Below are positions 63,335 through 64,000 of a DNA stretch of 64,000 bases, piece by piece. The translations under genes were made by a program, and so were the position numbers. Under the pieces are notes generated by a model, which worked only from the letters and a program-made list of their open reading frames with translations, was not told where the DNA came from and did not search any database. Origin of the DNA: DASWJZ01 sp963846475 (GTDB lineage: Bacteria > Pseudomonadota > Alphaproteobacteria > Rhizobiales > Afifellaceae); NCBI GenBank assembly GCA_963846475.1, contig CAWJVZ010000003.1, positions 124,001 to 188,000 on the forward strand, written 5' to 3'. Position 1 is the first letter of the stretch; each line of letters begins with the position of its first letter.

Positions 63335-64000
63335 TTGGCGAGGAACACTGTCCGGCGCAAACTCGCGGCTATCCTCGCCGCTGATGTTGTCGGGTATAGC
63401 CGGCTGATGGGCAGTGACGAACTAGCCACTTTAGCGCGACTGAAAGCCCATCGCCGGGAGTTGATCGACCCTGCCATCGCGGCTCATGCCGGCCGTTTGG
63501 TCAAGACGACAGGCGACGGCCTGCTGGTTGAGTTCGCCAGTGTGGTCGATGCTGCCGGTTGCGCGGTTGCGATCCAGCGCGGCATGATCACCCGCAATGC
63601 AAGCATCCCTGATGACAAGCGCATTGTTTTTCGCATCGGAATCAATGTTGGCGACATCATCGTCGATGGTGACGACATCTTGGGGGACGGCGTCAATATT
63701 GCTGCCCGCCTGGAAGCGCTGTGTGAGCCCGGAGGACTGTGCCTATCGCGTGCGGCCAATGACCAGATTCGGGACAAGCTGCCGCTTCCCTTCGCCGATT
63801 TAGGCGAGCAGACTATCAAGAACATACCTCGACCTGTCGGTATCTTCGGACTTTCGGCCAAGGACATCGAGACTCTGCCGGAATCGGAAATCGCGCAGGC
63901 CGTAGCCGATGCGGATGCCGGCGACGGGCCCCGCGCGCCGGAGCAGGAAATCCACTTCTGCACGACACGGGACGGTGTGCAGCTCGCCTACTCGCGCATG
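63335..64000 (+). CDS. Class III adenylate/guanylate cyclase, N-terminal part, probably fused to an alpha/beta hydrolase
   Basis: Makes cAMP or cGMP. Seen: the frame runs off the window end. TTG 63335 follows AGGGAGAGG; GTG 63317 is also possible. The cyclase domain shows KLAAILAADVVGYSRLMG, LVKTTGDGLLVEFASVV, FRIGINVGDIIVDGDDILGDG and VNIAARLEALCEPGGLCLS, in family order with metal Asp and transition-state residues. It is followed by an acidic linker and CTTRDGVQLAYSRM, the opening of an alpha/beta hydrolase found fused to such cyclases. The hydrolase itself is outside the window. Confidence 0.85.
   Translation, partial: MARNTVRRKLAAILAADVVGYSRLMGSDELATLARLKAHRRELIDPAIAAHAGRLVKTTGDGLLVEFASVVDAAGCAVAIQRGMITRNASIPDDKRIVFRIGINVGDIIVDGDDILGDGVNIAARLEALCEPGGLCLSRAANDQIRDKLPLPFADLGEQTIKNIPRPVGIFGLSAKDIETLPESEIAQAVADADAGDGPRAPEQEIHFCTTRDGVQLAYSRM

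Overview
The window reads as chromosomal DNA of an alphaproteobacterium of the order Hyphomicrobiales (Rhizobiales). The evidence is the gene order, the permuted two-piece tmRNA with the tag ANDNYAEARLAA, the ldtR-ldtP pair, an Mg-type HemB, and FtsZ with a very long linker. No genus is claimed. The first ~1.27 kb do not fit: they hold the ends of two actinobacterial-looking genes joined inside a 5'-truncated murD. This is most likely an assembly chimera.

Layout. 1-1.27 kb: foreign end (PstS fragment and a TPR regulator). 1.27-19.2 kb: the division and cell-wall (dcw) cluster murD'-ftsW-murG-murC-murB-[brnTA-vapBC]-ddl-ftsQ-ftsA-ftsZ, then lpxC, bamD, recN and ligA. Two toxin-antitoxin modules split it between murB and ddl. 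19.5-21.2 kb: azlCD amino-acid exporter and a higBA module. 21.3-28.8 kb: pepP, prmA, an AT-rich foreign-looking membrane-protein gene, and uvrD. 29-37.6 kb: cupin protein, FAD-linked oxidase, AsmA protein, small regulators, fumC, and sspB next to ssrA, which is the tagging RNA together with its protease adaptor. 37.6-39.9 kb: accessory segment with an IS110-family element and a ~96-bp MITE-like element. 39.9-58.7 kb: hemB, ldtR-ldtP, a brnT/XRE module, glyA-nrdR-ribD-ribE-ribH-nusB-thiL-MFS, hppA, bamE, CBP3-like chaperone-yceD-plsX-fabH-ihfA-merR. 58.8-64 kb: accessory end with a poly-Asp outer-membrane protein, a candidate peptide-modification locus (ATP-grasp-like protein, small peptide with six K-x-G-x tetrads, HEXXH protein), an SH3b protein between two copies of a duplicated segment, and a class III cyclase cut by the window end.

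How the genes work together. Most of the window is envelope and division biology: murein precursors (murD, G, C, B, ddl), the divisome (ftsW, Q, A, Z), lipid A (lpxC), outer-membrane assembly (bamD, bamE), L,D-crosslinking (ldtP under ldtR), and phospholipid and fatty-acid initiation (plsX, fabH). The glyA-rib-nusB-thiL block couples one-carbon, riboflavin and thiamine cofactor supply.

Sequence quality. Many single-base frameshifts fall in conserved or essential genes (ftsA, lpxC, recN twice, uvrD four times, ribH, plsX, and several others). Together with the chimeric end, this points to residual indel errors rather than gene decay. The most promising undescribed system is the K-x-G-x peptide/HEXXH/ATP-grasp locus at 59.7-62.0 kb.
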